From positions 124,001-188,000 of the forward strand of contig NZ_LZZW01000023.1 of NCBI RefSeq assembly GCF_014170375.1: a stretch of DNA of 64,000 nt, written 5' to 3'. Of this stretch, positions 26,053 to 34,578 are shown piece after piece (positions within the stretch are counted from its first letter, which is position 1; each line of letters begins with the position of its first letter). This DNA is from Variovorax sp. UMC13 (lineage in GTDB: Bacteria; Pseudomonadota; Gammaproteobacteria; Burkholderiales; Burkholderiaceae_C). A program made the position numbers and the translations under genes. Under the pieces are notes generated by a model. It saw nothing but the letters and a program-made list of their open reading frames with translations. It made no database searches and was not told where the DNA came from.

Positions 26053-27866
26053 CACGCGTCGCGGACGTCGAATTCCACCTTCCAATGCACGCCGCCTGCC
26101 GCTTCGGCCAGCAACTCCAGCGTGCCGATGTCGGTGACGCGCGCGCGCAGCTGCACGGGCACGACCTCGCCTGCCGCGCGGCCTTCAGCCGGCAGCGTGG
26201 CCTCGATCTGGGCGAGTTCTTGCAGTTCCTCGGGCGACCAGAAGTCCAGCAGCGTGCCGGGCCGGTCTTCGCGCCGCACCGACGAACCGAAGAAGCGGAA
26301 GCGCACCGATTCGCCGACCACCAGGCCCAGCTGCTGCGGCGGCAGCGGCGCCTCGGAGCCTTCCTCCATGCCGAAGGGCGCGACGCATAGCGCCTGCACG
26401 GGGGGCTCCAGTCCCGGCACGGCCGGCATGCTCGACTCGATGCCCACGTAGTAGGCCTGGGCCGTGCCACCGCGGATGCGGATGCCCTGGCCTTGGCGCA
26501 CCTGGCCGTAGTAGGCCGCGCCGCGCGCCACGGCATGGTCCATGTCGGCGCCCTGCAGCAGCCGTGCGGCGGGCGCGCCGTCGGCGGCCAGCCAGGCGTT
26601 CAACGTGGACAGCACGCGCTCGGCCAGCAGTTCCGACTTGAACACGCCGCCGTTGAACAGCACCGCCGTGGGATGCAGGAAGCTCGCGCCATCGCGCTGC
26701 GTGAAGCCCGCGAGTTGCGCCGTGGCGCCGAGCTGTCGGCCCAGCAGCGCGGCCAGGTGGCGCGTGACGGCGGCGTCCTGCGCATAGGGCAGGCCGATCT
26801 GGGTCAGGCCGGCGCGCGGGCGGCTGACGGGCCGGGCGCTGCTCTCCACGGCCGGGAAGAAGCCGTCGAGCAGAAGGGCGGTCAGCAGTTCGCGCTTCAA
26901 CTCCGTCCGGATCGAGCCGCCAATGAGCTTGGAGCCCCGGCTGGGAACGACCAGCGGCACGCTCTGGAGATCGGCGTCGCCGAGCAGCTGCTCCTTGGCG
27001 AGGCGGCAGGCATAGGTCAGCGCGCGCATCTGCCAGGGATCCAGCTGCTTGCCTTCGGCGGCCAGTCCGCGTGCCACGCCGTGGGCCAGCGCCAGGTCCA
27101 TGTTGTCGCCGCCCAGCAGGATGTGCTCGCCCACCGCCACACGGTTGAGCTGCAGGTTGCCGGCGTCCTCGGTCACGGCCATCAGCGAGAAGTCGCTGGT
27201 GCCGCCGCCCACGTCGATGACCAGGATCACATCGCCGACCTGCACCTGCTTGCGCCAGTCGCCGGCGCTGCCTGCAATCCAGCTGTAGAGCGCGGCCTGG
27301 GGTTCCTCCAGCAGCGTGATGTCCCGGTAGCCGGCGGCCTGGGCGGCCTCGGCGGTGAGCTCGCGCGCAGCCGGGTCGAACGACGCGGGAATGGTGACCG
27401 TGATGGCCTGCTGCTCGAACGGCGCTTCGGGATGGCGGTGATTCCAGGCATCGCGCAGGTGTTGAAGGTAGTGCGTGCTGGCGGCCAGCGGCGAGATGCG
27501 CTCGACCTCGGCCGGTGCGTCGGCTGGCAGGATGCCGGCACGCCGGTCCACGCCGGCATGGCCGAGCCAGCTCTTGGCGCTGGAGACCAGGCGGATCGGC
27601 GTCAGCGCGCCGTGGCTGCGCGCCCATTCACCGGTGATGCGGTCGGGCGCGGCGTTCCAGGGCAGGGCCAGGTCGTCGGCAGCGAACTCGCTGGCATGCG
27701 GCAGGTAGAGGAAGGACGGCAGCAGGGCGAAGTCCTGCACGGCGCCGGGCCCGCTCTGCTGGGCGACGGGAAGAATCTCGGGCGCTGTGTCCTCGGTCTG
27801 CAGGTCGACCCAGGACAGCGCGCTGTGCGTGGTGCCCAGGTCGATGCCGATGGCGTAGCGGCTCAT
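26052..27866 (-). CDS. Hsp70-family protein (divergent, DnaK-like ATPase)
   Basis: A 604-residue protein with the Hsp70 ATPase motifs I-G-I-D-L-G-T-T-H-S near the start, D-V-G-G-G-T-S-D-F-S-L near residue 225 and L-F-N-G-G-V-F-K-S in the adenosine region. The E-E-P-Q-A-A hinge segment is also present. The C-terminal beta domain is short and ends without the EEVD tail or helical lid typical of DnaK. It is the first of two adjacent Hsp70 genes and follows the DUF2760 gene, all on one strand with short gaps. No DnaJ or GrpE gene is nearby. Confidence 0.87.
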   Translation of the reverse strand: MSRYAIGIDLGTTHSALSWVDLQTEDTAPEILPVAQQSGPGAVQDFALLPSFLYLPHASEFAADDLALPWNAAPDRITGEWARSHGALTPIRLVSSAKSWLGHAGVDRRAGILPADAPAEVERISPLAASTHYLQHLRDAWNHRHPEAPFEQQAITVTIPASFDPAARELTAEAAQAAGYRDITLLEEPQAALYSWIAGSAGDWRKQVQVGDVILVIDVGGGTSDFSLMAVTEDAGNLQLNRVAVGEHILLGGDNMDLALAHGVARGLAAEGKQLDPWQMRALTYACRLAKEQLLGDADLQSVPLVVPSRGSKLIGGSIRTELKRELLTALLLDGFFPAVESSARPVSRPRAGLTQIGLPYAQDAAVTRHLAALLGRQLGATAQLAGFTQRDGASFLHPTAVLFNGGVFKSELLAERVLSTLNAWLAADGAPAARLLQGADMDHAVARGAAYYGQVRQGQGIRIRGGTAQAYYVGIESSMPAVPGLEPPVQALCVAPFGMEEGSEAPLPPQQLGLVVGESVRFRFFGSSVRREDRPGTLLDFWSPEELQELAQIEATLPAEGRAAGEVVPVQLRARVTDIGTLELLAEAAGGVHWKVEFDVRDA

Positions 27867-27924
27867 GCGAAAACCCTCGCGCGACGCGCTGCGTTGCGAG
27901 CACCTGCTGTCGGTCGGGCGGCGC

Positions 27925-28506
27925 TCACAGCTCGACCTCCGCGGGTGCGATCACGCGCGCGTCATGTCCTTCGGTCAGCGCGGGCAGCCGCACGGCCGTG
28001 GCGCGCCAGCCCTTGTGCTGCAGCGTGCCCGTGAACGGCGGCTGGCCGACCACGTTGCCGGTCACGCGCACGGCGGCGGCGTCGAAGCCCGCTGGCAGCG
28101 TCAGTCGGCTGCCTTCGGCTTCAGGACGCACGGCCTCCAGGTCGAAGGTGTCCTCGATCACCTTGCGCGCGCCGCCATGCAGCAGGCGCGCGGCGCCGCC
28201 CACATCGGCATCGGAATAGGCCGCGATGTCTTCCCGCAGGAAGTCGACAAAGCGCGACTCGCGCTGCAGCAGGGCCAGCAGCTGCAGGGCGGCGTCGACG
28301 TTGGCGGTCGCTCGCACGGGCGCCGGCGTCGGTGGCGTCGGCGGCGTTTGCACAGGTGCGGGCGGCGGCACCTCGCTGGCCAGCGGAGCGCCGTTGCGCA
28401 GCGTTTGCACGCGCGCGGCCAGGCGGCCGTCGCCCAGCAGCGCGAAGAAGCTGCCGATGGCGATCGACAGGCGGGAGAAGAAGGGGAGGGATTGTGGTTC
28501 GGTCAT
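27925..28506 (-). CDS. DUF2760 domain protein, first gene of the Hsp70 module
   Basis: A 193-residue protein. A short hydrophobic N-terminal segment (A-I-G-S-F-F-A-L-L-G) is followed by a proline-rich linker. The conserved domain then has L-L-A-L-L-Q-R-E-S-R-F-V-D-F-L-R-E-D-I-A-A-Y and a late G-T-L-Q-H-K-G-W. This is the DUF2760 pattern; function is unknown. It is 58 bases from the first Hsp70 gene and on the same strand. Other starts exist upstream in frame but the conserved domain supports 28506. Confidence 0.78.
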   Translation of the reverse strand: MTEPQSLPFFSRLSIAIGSFFALLGDGRLAARVQTLRNGAPLASEVPPPAPVQTPPTPPTPAPVRATANVDAALQLLALLQRESRFVDFLREDIAAYSDADVGGAARLLHGGARKVIEDTFDLEAVRPEAEGSRLTLPAGFDAAAVRVTGNVVGQPPFTGTLQHKGWRATAVRLPALTEGHDARVIAPAEVEL

Positions 28507-28550
28507 GGGAAAAAGGGGCCCCGGCGGGGCGCAACAGGGCGGTGGGCCGG

Positions 28551-28934
28551 TCAAACGCCGGGGCGCGCTGCCGCTATTGTCTTCAATACGGAAGAGCAAC
28601 TGAAAAACACGAGGATTCCACGCGCCGCTGCCAGGGGGCGAAGCCTCTTTTGCCGCGTGACGCGCCGGTCACCGCGAGCGTGTTGATCGCTGTGGTGGGC
28701 ATCGACGCGCGTGAAGCACTGCTGTGCTTCCTGGCTGTTGACGTCGTTGCGGATCTCGACACCGCTGTCGGTCAGCGTGCGGTACATCGGGATCGTGAGG
28801 AAGAGCGGATGGGTGTCCATGGCTTCCACGGGTGCGCCGACCCAGGCATCCAGGTCGGGCTGCCGCACAGTGGCGCAGCCGGCGAGGGCGGCGACGAGCG
28901 CCGTGGCGCAGAGGAGGGAGGGAGGCGTCGACAT
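28551..28934 (-). pseudogene. Truncated lipoprotein gene remnant
   Basis: The N-terminus is a normal lipoprotein signal with lipobox A-L-A-G-C and continues with D-L-D-A-W-V-G-x-P and P-M-Y-R-T-x-T-D-S-G-V-E-I-R-N, which I recognise from a family of small proteobacterial lipoproteins. After Q-Q-C-F the sequence changes to an unrelated Arg-rich tail, and the usual Cys- and Tyr-rich C-terminus is missing. It is therefore probably cut by a deletion or rearrangement. Confidence 0.5.
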
Positions 28935-28935
28935 C

Positions 28936-29019
28936 TCAGGCCGTGGCTGCGCGCGCGAGCGCGGCGTCCTGTTCGGGCGTCCCGCCGGAGACGCCGAGCG
29001 CGGCGATCGTATCGGGCTC
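28936..29019 (-). pseudogene. C-terminal remnant of a GlcG/HbpS-type heme-binding-family gene
   Basis: Read on the minus strand, the codons before a TGA at 28936-28938 give I-A-A-L-G-V-S-G-G-T-P-E-Q-D then A-A-L-A-R-A-A-T-A. The G-V-S-G-G-T-x-x-Q-D motif is the hallmark C-terminus of GlcG/HbpS proteins. An in-frame stop lies a few codons upstream and the rest of the gene is absent. It lies directly before the truncated lipoprotein. Confidence 0.6.
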
Positions 29020-29123
29020 AAGCTATCGATGATCGTGCATTCGCAAGCACGTCGGCTCTCACGTGCCTTTCCGGGTTCTCCGATCTCCGTTGCAAAGTCG
29101 CGAGCGACGACTTGCCAGCGCGC

Positions 29124-30101
29124 TCAGTCGATCTTGATGCCCAGCCGCTTCACCGTGGCGCCCCATTGCGCCGTGTCGGTGCGGATCAGCTCGGCGTACT
29201 CCGCCGGCATGGTGGTCTTGGGCTCGAAGTTCTGCGTCACGATCCATTGGTTGAAGGCCGGGCTCGCCACCGCATTGCGGATCGCCGTGTTGAGGATGCC
29301 CACCACCTGCGCGGGCGTGTTCTTCGGCGCCGAGATGCCGTACCAGCCGGCCAGCTGGAAGCCCGGGTAGCCCGACTCCGCCAGGGTCGGCACCTCGGGC
29401 AGGGCGGGCACGCGTTGCGCGTTGGTGATGACCAGTGCGCGCACCTTGCCCGACTGGATGAAGGGGAAGCCGCTCGCGAGGTCGGTGAACATGGCGTCGA
29501 TCTGGCCAGCCATCAGGTCGCTCACCGCGGGCGCCGCGCCCTTGTAGGGCACGTGCGTGAGGTCGACCTTGGCCAGGTCCTTGAAGATCTCGGTCGCCAG
29601 CTGCACCGGCGTGCCGGTGCCGGCCGAGCCGTAGTTCATCTTGCCCGGGTTGGCGCGCGCGGCCGTCACGAAATCCTTGACGTTGCGGATGGGCGATGCC
29701 GCGTTGACCAGCAGCACGAAGGAGTAGCGCGCGACCAGGCTCACCGGCAGGAAGTCCTTCACCGGGTCGTAGGGCAGCTTGTGGAACAGGCTGGGGTTGA
29801 TGGCCAGCGCGGTAGGGTCGCTGATGAGCAGCGTGTAGCCGTCGCCGGGGGCGCTCGACACGGTCTGCGCCGCGATCACGCTGTTGCCGCCCGGCTTGTT
29901 GTCGACCACCACCTGCTGCTTGAGCGATTGCGTGAGGTGCACGCCGAGCTGGCGTGCGATCGCATCGGCCGAGCCGCCGGGCGGGTAGGGCACGACGATG
30001 CGGATCGGCTTGTCGGGATAGCTCTGGGCGCTGGCGGACAGGGCCGTGGACAGCGCAGCGAGCGACAGCAGCGCGAGGCGGGCGAGTTGGTGAAAGTTCA
30101 T
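29124..30101 (-). CDS. Bug-family (tripartite tricarboxylate transporter) solute-binding protein 1
   Basis: A 325-residue periplasmic receptor. A signal peptide ends at A-S-A-Q, followed by the family start Y-P-D-K-P-I-R-I-V-V-P-Y-P-P-G-G. The loop Y-G-S-A-G-T-G-T-P-V-Q-L and the H-V-P-Y-K-G-A-A-P segment, which line the carboxylate pocket in Bug proteins, are present. The ligand is probably a carboxylate but is not defined. It is the last gene of the HisD-like operon; no TctA or TctB membrane genes are nearby. Confidence 0.9.
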   Translation of the reverse strand: MNFHQLARLALLSLAALSTALSASAQSYPDKPIRIVVPYPPGGSADAIARQLGVHLTQSLKQQVVVDNKPGGNSVIAAQTVSSAPGDGYTLLISDPTALAINPSLFHKLPYDPVKDFLPVSLVARYSFVLLVNAASPIRNVKDFVTAARANPGKMNYGSAGTGTPVQLATEIFKDLAKVDLTHVPYKGAAPAVSDLMAGQIDAMFTDLASGFPFIQSGKVRALVITNAQRVPALPEVPTLAESGYPGFQLAGWYGISAPKNTPAQVVGILNTAIRNAVASPAFNQWIVTQNFEPKTTMPAEYAELIRTDTAQWGATVKRLGIKID

Positions 30102-30200
30102 GGTGTGTCTCCTGTGAATTGGAAAAAGAAAGGTCGCGCCCGCAGCGGTTCTGCGCGCCGTCGTCGCGGGAAGGCCTCGACGGGAACGGGAAGGTGCGTG

Positions 30201-31013
30201 TCAGTCGACCGGCGCGAGATGCAGGCACACGGTGTCGGTGTCGCCGTCCAGCGGTGGATAGCGCCGCAGCACCTCGGGGTCGTGACCGGGCACCACATGG
30301 CGCGGCGAGTCGGCCGCGGCCAGCAGCCGGCGCTGGCCTGCCAGCATCTGCTGCATGTCCTGCACGATCGGGAACGGCCGTCCCTCCTCGTGGTTCTGGT
30401 AGTAGTGGCTGGCGTCCGAGGCCAGCACGACCCAGCCGCGCGCGGTGCGCACGCGCACCGACTGCAGGCCGCGCGTGTGGCCGCCGATCAGCATCAGCTC
30501 GACGCCCGGGGCCAGCGTGTCGTCGCCGTCGTGGAACACCACGCGCTCGGCATACACCTTGCGCAGCAGCTCGGCCACGTCCTCCACCGAATACGCATGC
30601 CGCATGGGCGCGAAGCACATGCAGCGGCCGGTGGCGTAGTGCATCTCGGCGTCCTGCAGGTGGAAGCGCGCCGCCGGCAGCTTGGCGAGGTTGCCCGCAT
30701 GGTCGAAGTGCAGGTGCGTGAGCACCACGTCGGTGACCGTGGTCGGGTCGACGCCCAGCGTGGCCAGCGTGTCGATCGGGCAGCGGTAGCGGTCGAGCAC
30801 ACGCTTGCGGGCCTGCGCGGTGGCGGCGGTGAAGCCGGTGTCCACGAGGATCGTGCGCCGCGGCGAACGCAGCAGCCAGACGTAGAAGTCCATCGCCATC
30901 GGGCCGTCGTGCACGTCCATGCCGATGAAGTTGTCGATGCGCCGGCGCTGCACGCCGGCATAGCGGATGGCGAAGACCTCGTAGGTCTCGTCGGTGTCTG
31001 CAACGAAGGTCAT
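30201..31013 (-). CDS. Metallo-beta-lactamase-fold hydrolase, AHL-lactonase-like
   Basis: A 270-residue protein. The zinc motif is H-L-H-F-D-H near residue 105, with later metal ligands in G-G-H-T-R-G and the C-terminal G-H-D-P. The overall pattern is that of N-acyl homoserine lactonase-family hydrolases, which open lactone rings. The operon also holds a gluconolactonase-family gene, so a catabolic lactonase or esterase is more likely than quorum quenching. Its start is 8 bases after the stop of the upstream SMP-30 gene. Confidence 0.8.
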   Translation of the reverse strand: MTFVADTDETYEVFAIRYAGVQRRRIDNFIGMDVHDGPMAMDFYVWLLRSPRRTILVDTGFTAATAQARKRVLDRYRCPIDTLATLGVDPTTVTDVVLTHLHFDHAGNLAKLPAARFHLQDAEMHYATGRCMCFAPMRHAYSVEDVAELLRKVYAERVVFHDGDDTLAPGVELMLIGGHTRGLQSVRVRTARGWVVLASDASHYYQNHEEGRPFPIVQDMQQMLAGQRRLLAAADSPRHVVPGHDPEVLRRYPPLDGDTDTVCLHLAPVD

Positions 31014-31021
31014 GGCCGGCC

Positions 31022-31945
31022 TCAGAAGTTCAGCGCCAGGCCCGGCGCGGGCCAGCGCATCGCCAGCAGCGTGCCGCTGAAGGATTGCGTGATCCAGGCG
31101 GTCGACAGGTCTTCGCCGCCGAAGCAGAGGTTGGTGGTCTGCGGGTCGGGCATCGCGACCTGCCGCAGCAGCTCGCCCTGCGGCGAGATCACCGTGACCT
31201 GGCCGGTCACCAGCGTGGCCACGCAAATGTTGCCCGAGGCCTCCACCGCCAGGCTGTCGAAGCGCTGGTAGCCGCCCAGCCCGCAGACCAGCTGGCCGCC
31301 GTGCGGGGCCGGCGAGGCGCGGCGCGCGAGCACACCCGGCGCCTCGATGCCGAAGGACCAGAGCCGCGCGGTCTCGGTCTCTGCCACGTAGAGCGTCTGC
31401 TGGTCGGGCGAGAGGCCGATGCCGTTCGGGTTGAGGATGCGCTCGACCACCTCGGTGATGCGCGAGCCGTCGGGCTGCGCGTAGTAGACGCAGCCGATGT
31501 CGCGGTCGCGCTCGCGCGACTTGCCGAAGTCGGTGAAATAGAAGCCGCCGCTGCGGTCGAACACCAGGTCGTTCGGGCCGCACAGGCGCACGTCGCCGCA
31601 GTGGGTGTAGAGCGTGCGCACCGCGCCGGTTTGCGGGTCGACGCGCTGGATGCTGCCGCCCTTGTAGTCCGCGGGCGTGCCGTGCAGCGGCCGCAACCAG
31701 CTGCCGGGCTGCACCGGCGGCCAGCGCATGCCGCCGTTGTTGCAGACGTAGAGCGCGCCGTCGGGGCCCAGGGCCATGCCGTTGGGCCCGCCGCCGGTCT
31801 CGGCGATCACCGTGACGCGGCCATCGGGCGCCACACGCGACACGGTGCCGCGCGCGATCTCGCAGACGGCGATGTCGCCGTCGGGCAGGGCCACCGGGCC
31901 CTCGGGAAAGAGCAGGCCGCTGGCGGCGATGCGGGGCGTGTTCAT
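31022..31945 (-). CDS. SMP-30/gluconolactonase-family protein A
   Basis: A 307-residue six-bladed beta-propeller protein of the SMP-30/LRE family, most often calcium- or zinc-dependent lactonases. The F-P-E-G-P metal-binding segment is at the N-terminus, with G-P-N-G-M-A-L, P-N-D-L-V-F-D and N-P-N-G-I-G-L-S-P-D segments further on. It should hydrolyse a sugar-acid or related lactone. There is no signal peptide. It lies between the aldolase and the metallo-beta-lactamase-fold genes with short gaps. Confidence 0.83.
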   Translation of the reverse strand: MNTPRIAASGLLFPEGPVALPDGDIAVCEIARGTVSRVAPDGRVTVIAETGGGPNGMALGPDGALYVCNNGGMRWPPVQPGSWLRPLHGTPADYKGGSIQRVDPQTGAVRTLYTHCGDVRLCGPNDLVFDRSGGFYFTDFGKSRERDRDIGCVYYAQPDGSRITEVVERILNPNGIGLSPDQQTLYVAETETARLWSFGIEAPGVLARRASPAPHGGQLVCGLGGYQRFDSLAVEASGNICVATLVTGQVTVISPQGELLRQVAMPDPQTTNLCFGGEDLSTAWITQSFSGTLLAMRWPAPGLALNF

Positions 31946-31961
31946 CGTGGCACCGGCGAAC

Positions 31962-32756
31962 TCAGTACGACAGCTTGGCCGCCGCGGCCAGGCGCCCGCC
32001 GGCCGCCGAGGCCTGCTGCAGCGCGCGCGTGATGAGGCCGGTGGTCACGCCCGCGAAATAGCGCGCGCCCCACTGGCCGTACTTGGCCTCGTCCTCGGGC
32101 GTGAGCGCGATCACGCCGGCGCAGTTGCCCGCACCGCTGATGGCGCGCAGCGCGCGTTCGATCTCGGCCTCGACCTGCGGGCATTGCCAGTCGTTGTCGA
32201 AGCCCATCGCATGCGACAGGTCGTTGGGCCCGACGAACACCGCGTCGACGCCGTCCACGGCCGCGATCTCGGCCGCCTGGGCCACCGCCTCGGGCGTCTC
32301 GATCATCACGATCAACGCGATGCCCGCGTTGCTGCGCTCGGTATGCGCCACGCCGGGGAAGGCGCCGTAGCCCGCGGCGCGCGGGCTGAAGGCGCTGCCG
32401 CGGCGGCCGGCGCGCGGATAGCGCACCTGCTGCACCAGGTCGCGCGCCTCGGCCGCGCTGGCCACCATCGGGATCTGCACCGCGCTGGCGCCCATGTCGA
32501 GCACGCGCGAAATGTCGTGGCGCAGGCAGCGCACCACCGGCACGATGCCGCTGGCGCGGGCCGCGCGCAGCATGTTCTCGGTGGTCTCGAAGCCGGCGCT
32601 GCCGTGCTCGTTGTCGATGATGATGAAGTCGAAGCCGGCGTAGCCGCACATCTCCACGATGGCCGGGCTGGGCAGCGAGTTGAAGACGCCGCGCAGGGGC
32701 TGGCCGCTGCGCAGCATGCCGGGCAGGCGGTTGTCGAGGGGATGGCGGGTGTCCAT
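31962..32756 (-). CDS. HpcH/HpaI-family class II aldolase
   Basis: A 264-residue TIM-barrel aldolase. Typical segments are F-D-F-I-I-I-D-N-E-H-G near the N-terminus, A-V-Q-I-P-M-V, the M-I-E-T-P-E-A metal-ligand Glu region and F-V-G-P-N-D-L-S-H. Family members cleave 2-keto-4-hydroxy acids to pyruvate (or a homologue) and an aldehyde. Within this operon it is the likely carbon-carbon bond cleaving step. The substrate is not known. Confidence 0.88.
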   Translation of the reverse strand: MDTRHPLDNRLPGMLRSGQPLRGVFNSLPSPAIVEMCGYAGFDFIIIDNEHGSAGFETTENMLRAARASGIVPVVRCLRHDISRVLDMGASAVQIPMVASAAEARDLVQQVRYPRAGRRGSAFSPRAAGYGAFPGVAHTERSNAGIALIVMIETPEAVAQAAEIAAVDGVDAVFVGPNDLSHAMGFDNDWQCPQVEAEIERALRAISGAGNCAGVIALTPEDEAKYGQWGARYFAGVTTGLITRALQQASAAGGRLAAAAKLSY

Positions 32757-32799
32757 GGGGTGTCTCTTTCGTGGGCGCGGGTCGCGCGATGGTTCGGTG

Positions 32800-33498
32800 T
32801 CAGTGGATGTCGTCGGCGTTGCGCATCGCCTGCGCGAGTGCGTCCAGCGTGAAGTCGCCGCTGCGCGCCGCGGCCAGCAGCGGCGCTTCCTTGCGCCGCG
32901 TCAGCTCGATGCAGCGCGGCAGGTCGTGCAGGTACTGCGGTGCGATCCGCACCGCGCCGTGGTGGTCGGCGTGCAGCAGGTCGTCGTGCGCCACGCGCAG
33001 CCCGAACACCTCGACCGGCGTGCCGATGTCGACCAGGTGGACGAAGGCATGCGACGGGCCGATGCTGCCGGCCAGGATCGGGAAGCTCGGCGACAGGTCG
33101 CCGAGGTCGCGCACCGAGCCGTTGGTGAGCACGCCCGCCACGCCCAGCCCCTGGTGCACGGCCGAGTTCACCTCGCCCCAGAAGGAGCCGGTGCCGGGTC
33201 GTTCGTCCAGGTCCTGCATGACCACGATGGTCGGCAGCGCAGCGCTGCCCGCGGCGTGGCGGTAGTAGTCCAACCGCAGTTGGCGCGCCTCGGCAGGCGA
33301 CAGCGACGAAGGCGCCATGGCCCGGATGCGCGCGGTGCGCGCATAGCCCAGCATCGGCGGCAGCGGCGCGGGTGCGGCCACCAGCGTGCCGTAGGTGAAG
33401 CCCTGCGCGCTGCGCCCGCCCATGGCGAGCTCGAGTGCGTTGCAGACCGTCGGCGTGTCGACAGCGCGCAGCGTGCGGATCAGTTCGGGCGTCAGCAT
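32800..33498 (-). CDS. RraA-family protein (hydroxymethyl-oxoglutarate aldolase / oxaloacetate decarboxylase-like)
   Basis: A 232-residue protein with the RraA fold. The signature stretch is G-V-L-T-N-G-S-V-R-D, followed by P-V-E-V-F-G-L-R-V and D-D-L-L-H-A-D-H-H-G-A-V-R-I with the metal-binding acidic residues. Catabolic members split 4-hydroxy-4-methyl-2-oxoglutarate or decarboxylate oxaloacetate; true RraA inhibits RNase E. The operon context favours a catabolic aldolase/decarboxylase. It lies 43 bases before the HpcH gene. Confidence 0.83.
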   Translation of the reverse strand: MLTPELIRTLRAVDTPTVCNALELAMGGRSAQGFTYGTLVAAPAPLPPMLGYARTARIRAMAPSSLSPAEARQLRLDYYRHAAGSAALPTIVVMQDLDERPGTGSFWGEVNSAVHQGLGVAGVLTNGSVRDLGDLSPSFPILAGSIGPSHAFVHLVDIGTPVEVFGLRVAHDDLLHADHHGAVRIAPQYLHDLPRCIELTRRKEAPLLAAARSGDFTLDALAQAMRNADDIH

Positions 33499-33508
33499 GG
33501 CCGCGCTC

Positions 33509-34540
33509 TCAATCGATGGAGACGTGGTTGGTCTTGATGAGCTCGGCGAACTTGAGCGTCTCGTCCTGGATGAACTTGCGGAAGGCCTCCGGCGTCATCG
33601 GCTTGGGCGTGAAGCCCTGCGCGGCCAGCCGCGCCGTCACTGCGGGCGAGGCCAGCACCGTGACCACTTCCTTGTTGAGCCATGCCACCACCGGCGCGGG
33701 CGTGGCCGCGGGCGCCAGCAGGCCGAGCCAGGTCACGGCCTCGAAGCCGGGCACGCCGGATTCGGCCAGAGTCGGCAGGTCGGGCTGCAGCGGCGAGCGC
33801 GCCGCGCTGGTCACGGCCAGCGCCTTGGCCTGGCCGTTCTTGGCGAAGGCCAGCGCGGTCGTCATGTTGTCGAACTGCATGTCGATCTGGTTGCCCGCGA
33901 GGTCGACCAGCGACTGGCTGCTGCCCTTGTAGGGCACGTGCACCGCCTTGCCGCCCACGCGGTTGAGCAGCATCAGCGTCGTGAGGTGCTGCGAGGTGCC
34001 GTTGCCGCTGCTGCCGTAGGAGATCGCGTCGGGCTTGGCCTTGATCGCGGCCACCAGCTCCGGCACGTTGCGCGCGCCCGACTTGTTGCTCGCCAGCAGC
34101 ACCAGCGGCGTGCTGGCGAGCTGCGTGACCGGCGCGAAGTCCTTGTCGACGTCGTAGCTGATCTTCTTGAGCAGCGTCGGGTTGACCGACAGTGCGGTCT
34201 GCGTGCCCAGCAGCAGCGTGTAGCCGTCGGGCTTGGCGCGCGCCACGTACTCGGTGCCGATACCGCCGCCGGCGCCGGCCTTGTTGTCGACCACCACGGC
34301 GGTGCTCCAGCGTTTGCCGAGTTCGTCGGCCACCAGCCGCGCCACGATGTCGGTGGCGCCGCCCGGTGCGAAAGGCACCACGATCACCACGCGGCCGGTG
34401 TGCGGGTAGCCGCCCGGGCCGGCTGGTGCCGGTGCCTGCGCGGCGGCGAGGCCGGCCAGCGACAGCGTGGCGAGCGCGGCCGCCACTTGGCCGAAGCGGC
34501 GGCGGGCGAAGGAGGGGAGGAGGTGCGATGGCTTCGTCAT
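33509..34540 (-). CDS. Bug-family solute-binding protein 2
   Basis: A 343-residue periplasmic receptor. The signal has a twin Arg near residue 13 (A-R-R-R-F-G), so Tat export is possible, though a Sec signal also fits. The family features V-V-P-F-A-P-G-G-A-T-D, N-K-A-G-A-G-G and Y-G-S-S-G-N-G-T-S-Q-H-L are present. It is 38 bases after the next Bug gene upstream and 10 bases before the RraA gene, within one operon. Confidence 0.9.
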   Translation of the reverse strand: MTKPSHLLPSFARRRFGQVAAALATLSLAGLAAAQAPAPAGPGGYPHTGRVVIVVPFAPGGATDIVARLVADELGKRWSTAVVVDNKAGAGGGIGTEYVARAKPDGYTLLLGTQTALSVNPTLLKKISYDVDKDFAPVTQLASTPLVLLASNKSGARNVPELVAAIKAKPDAISYGSSGNGTSQHLTTLMLLNRVGGKAVHVPYKGSSQSLVDLAGNQIDMQFDNMTTALAFAKNGQAKALAVTSAARSPLQPDLPTLAESGVPGFEAVTWLGLLAPAATPAPVVAWLNKEVVTVLASPAVTARLAAQGFTPKPMTPEAFRKFIQDETLKFAELIKTNHVSID

Positions 34541-34578
34541 GGGGATGTCTCTTTGCGTGGTGTTCGTCGTCGTGAAGT

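Noticed and set aside
23377..26451. Very long open frame (about 1,000 codons) on the plus strand opposite the Hsp70 genes
   Set aside because: It is antisense to two clearly conserved proteins, has Arg/Gly/Ala-rich low-complexity translation, and such shadow frames are expected in high-GC DNA.
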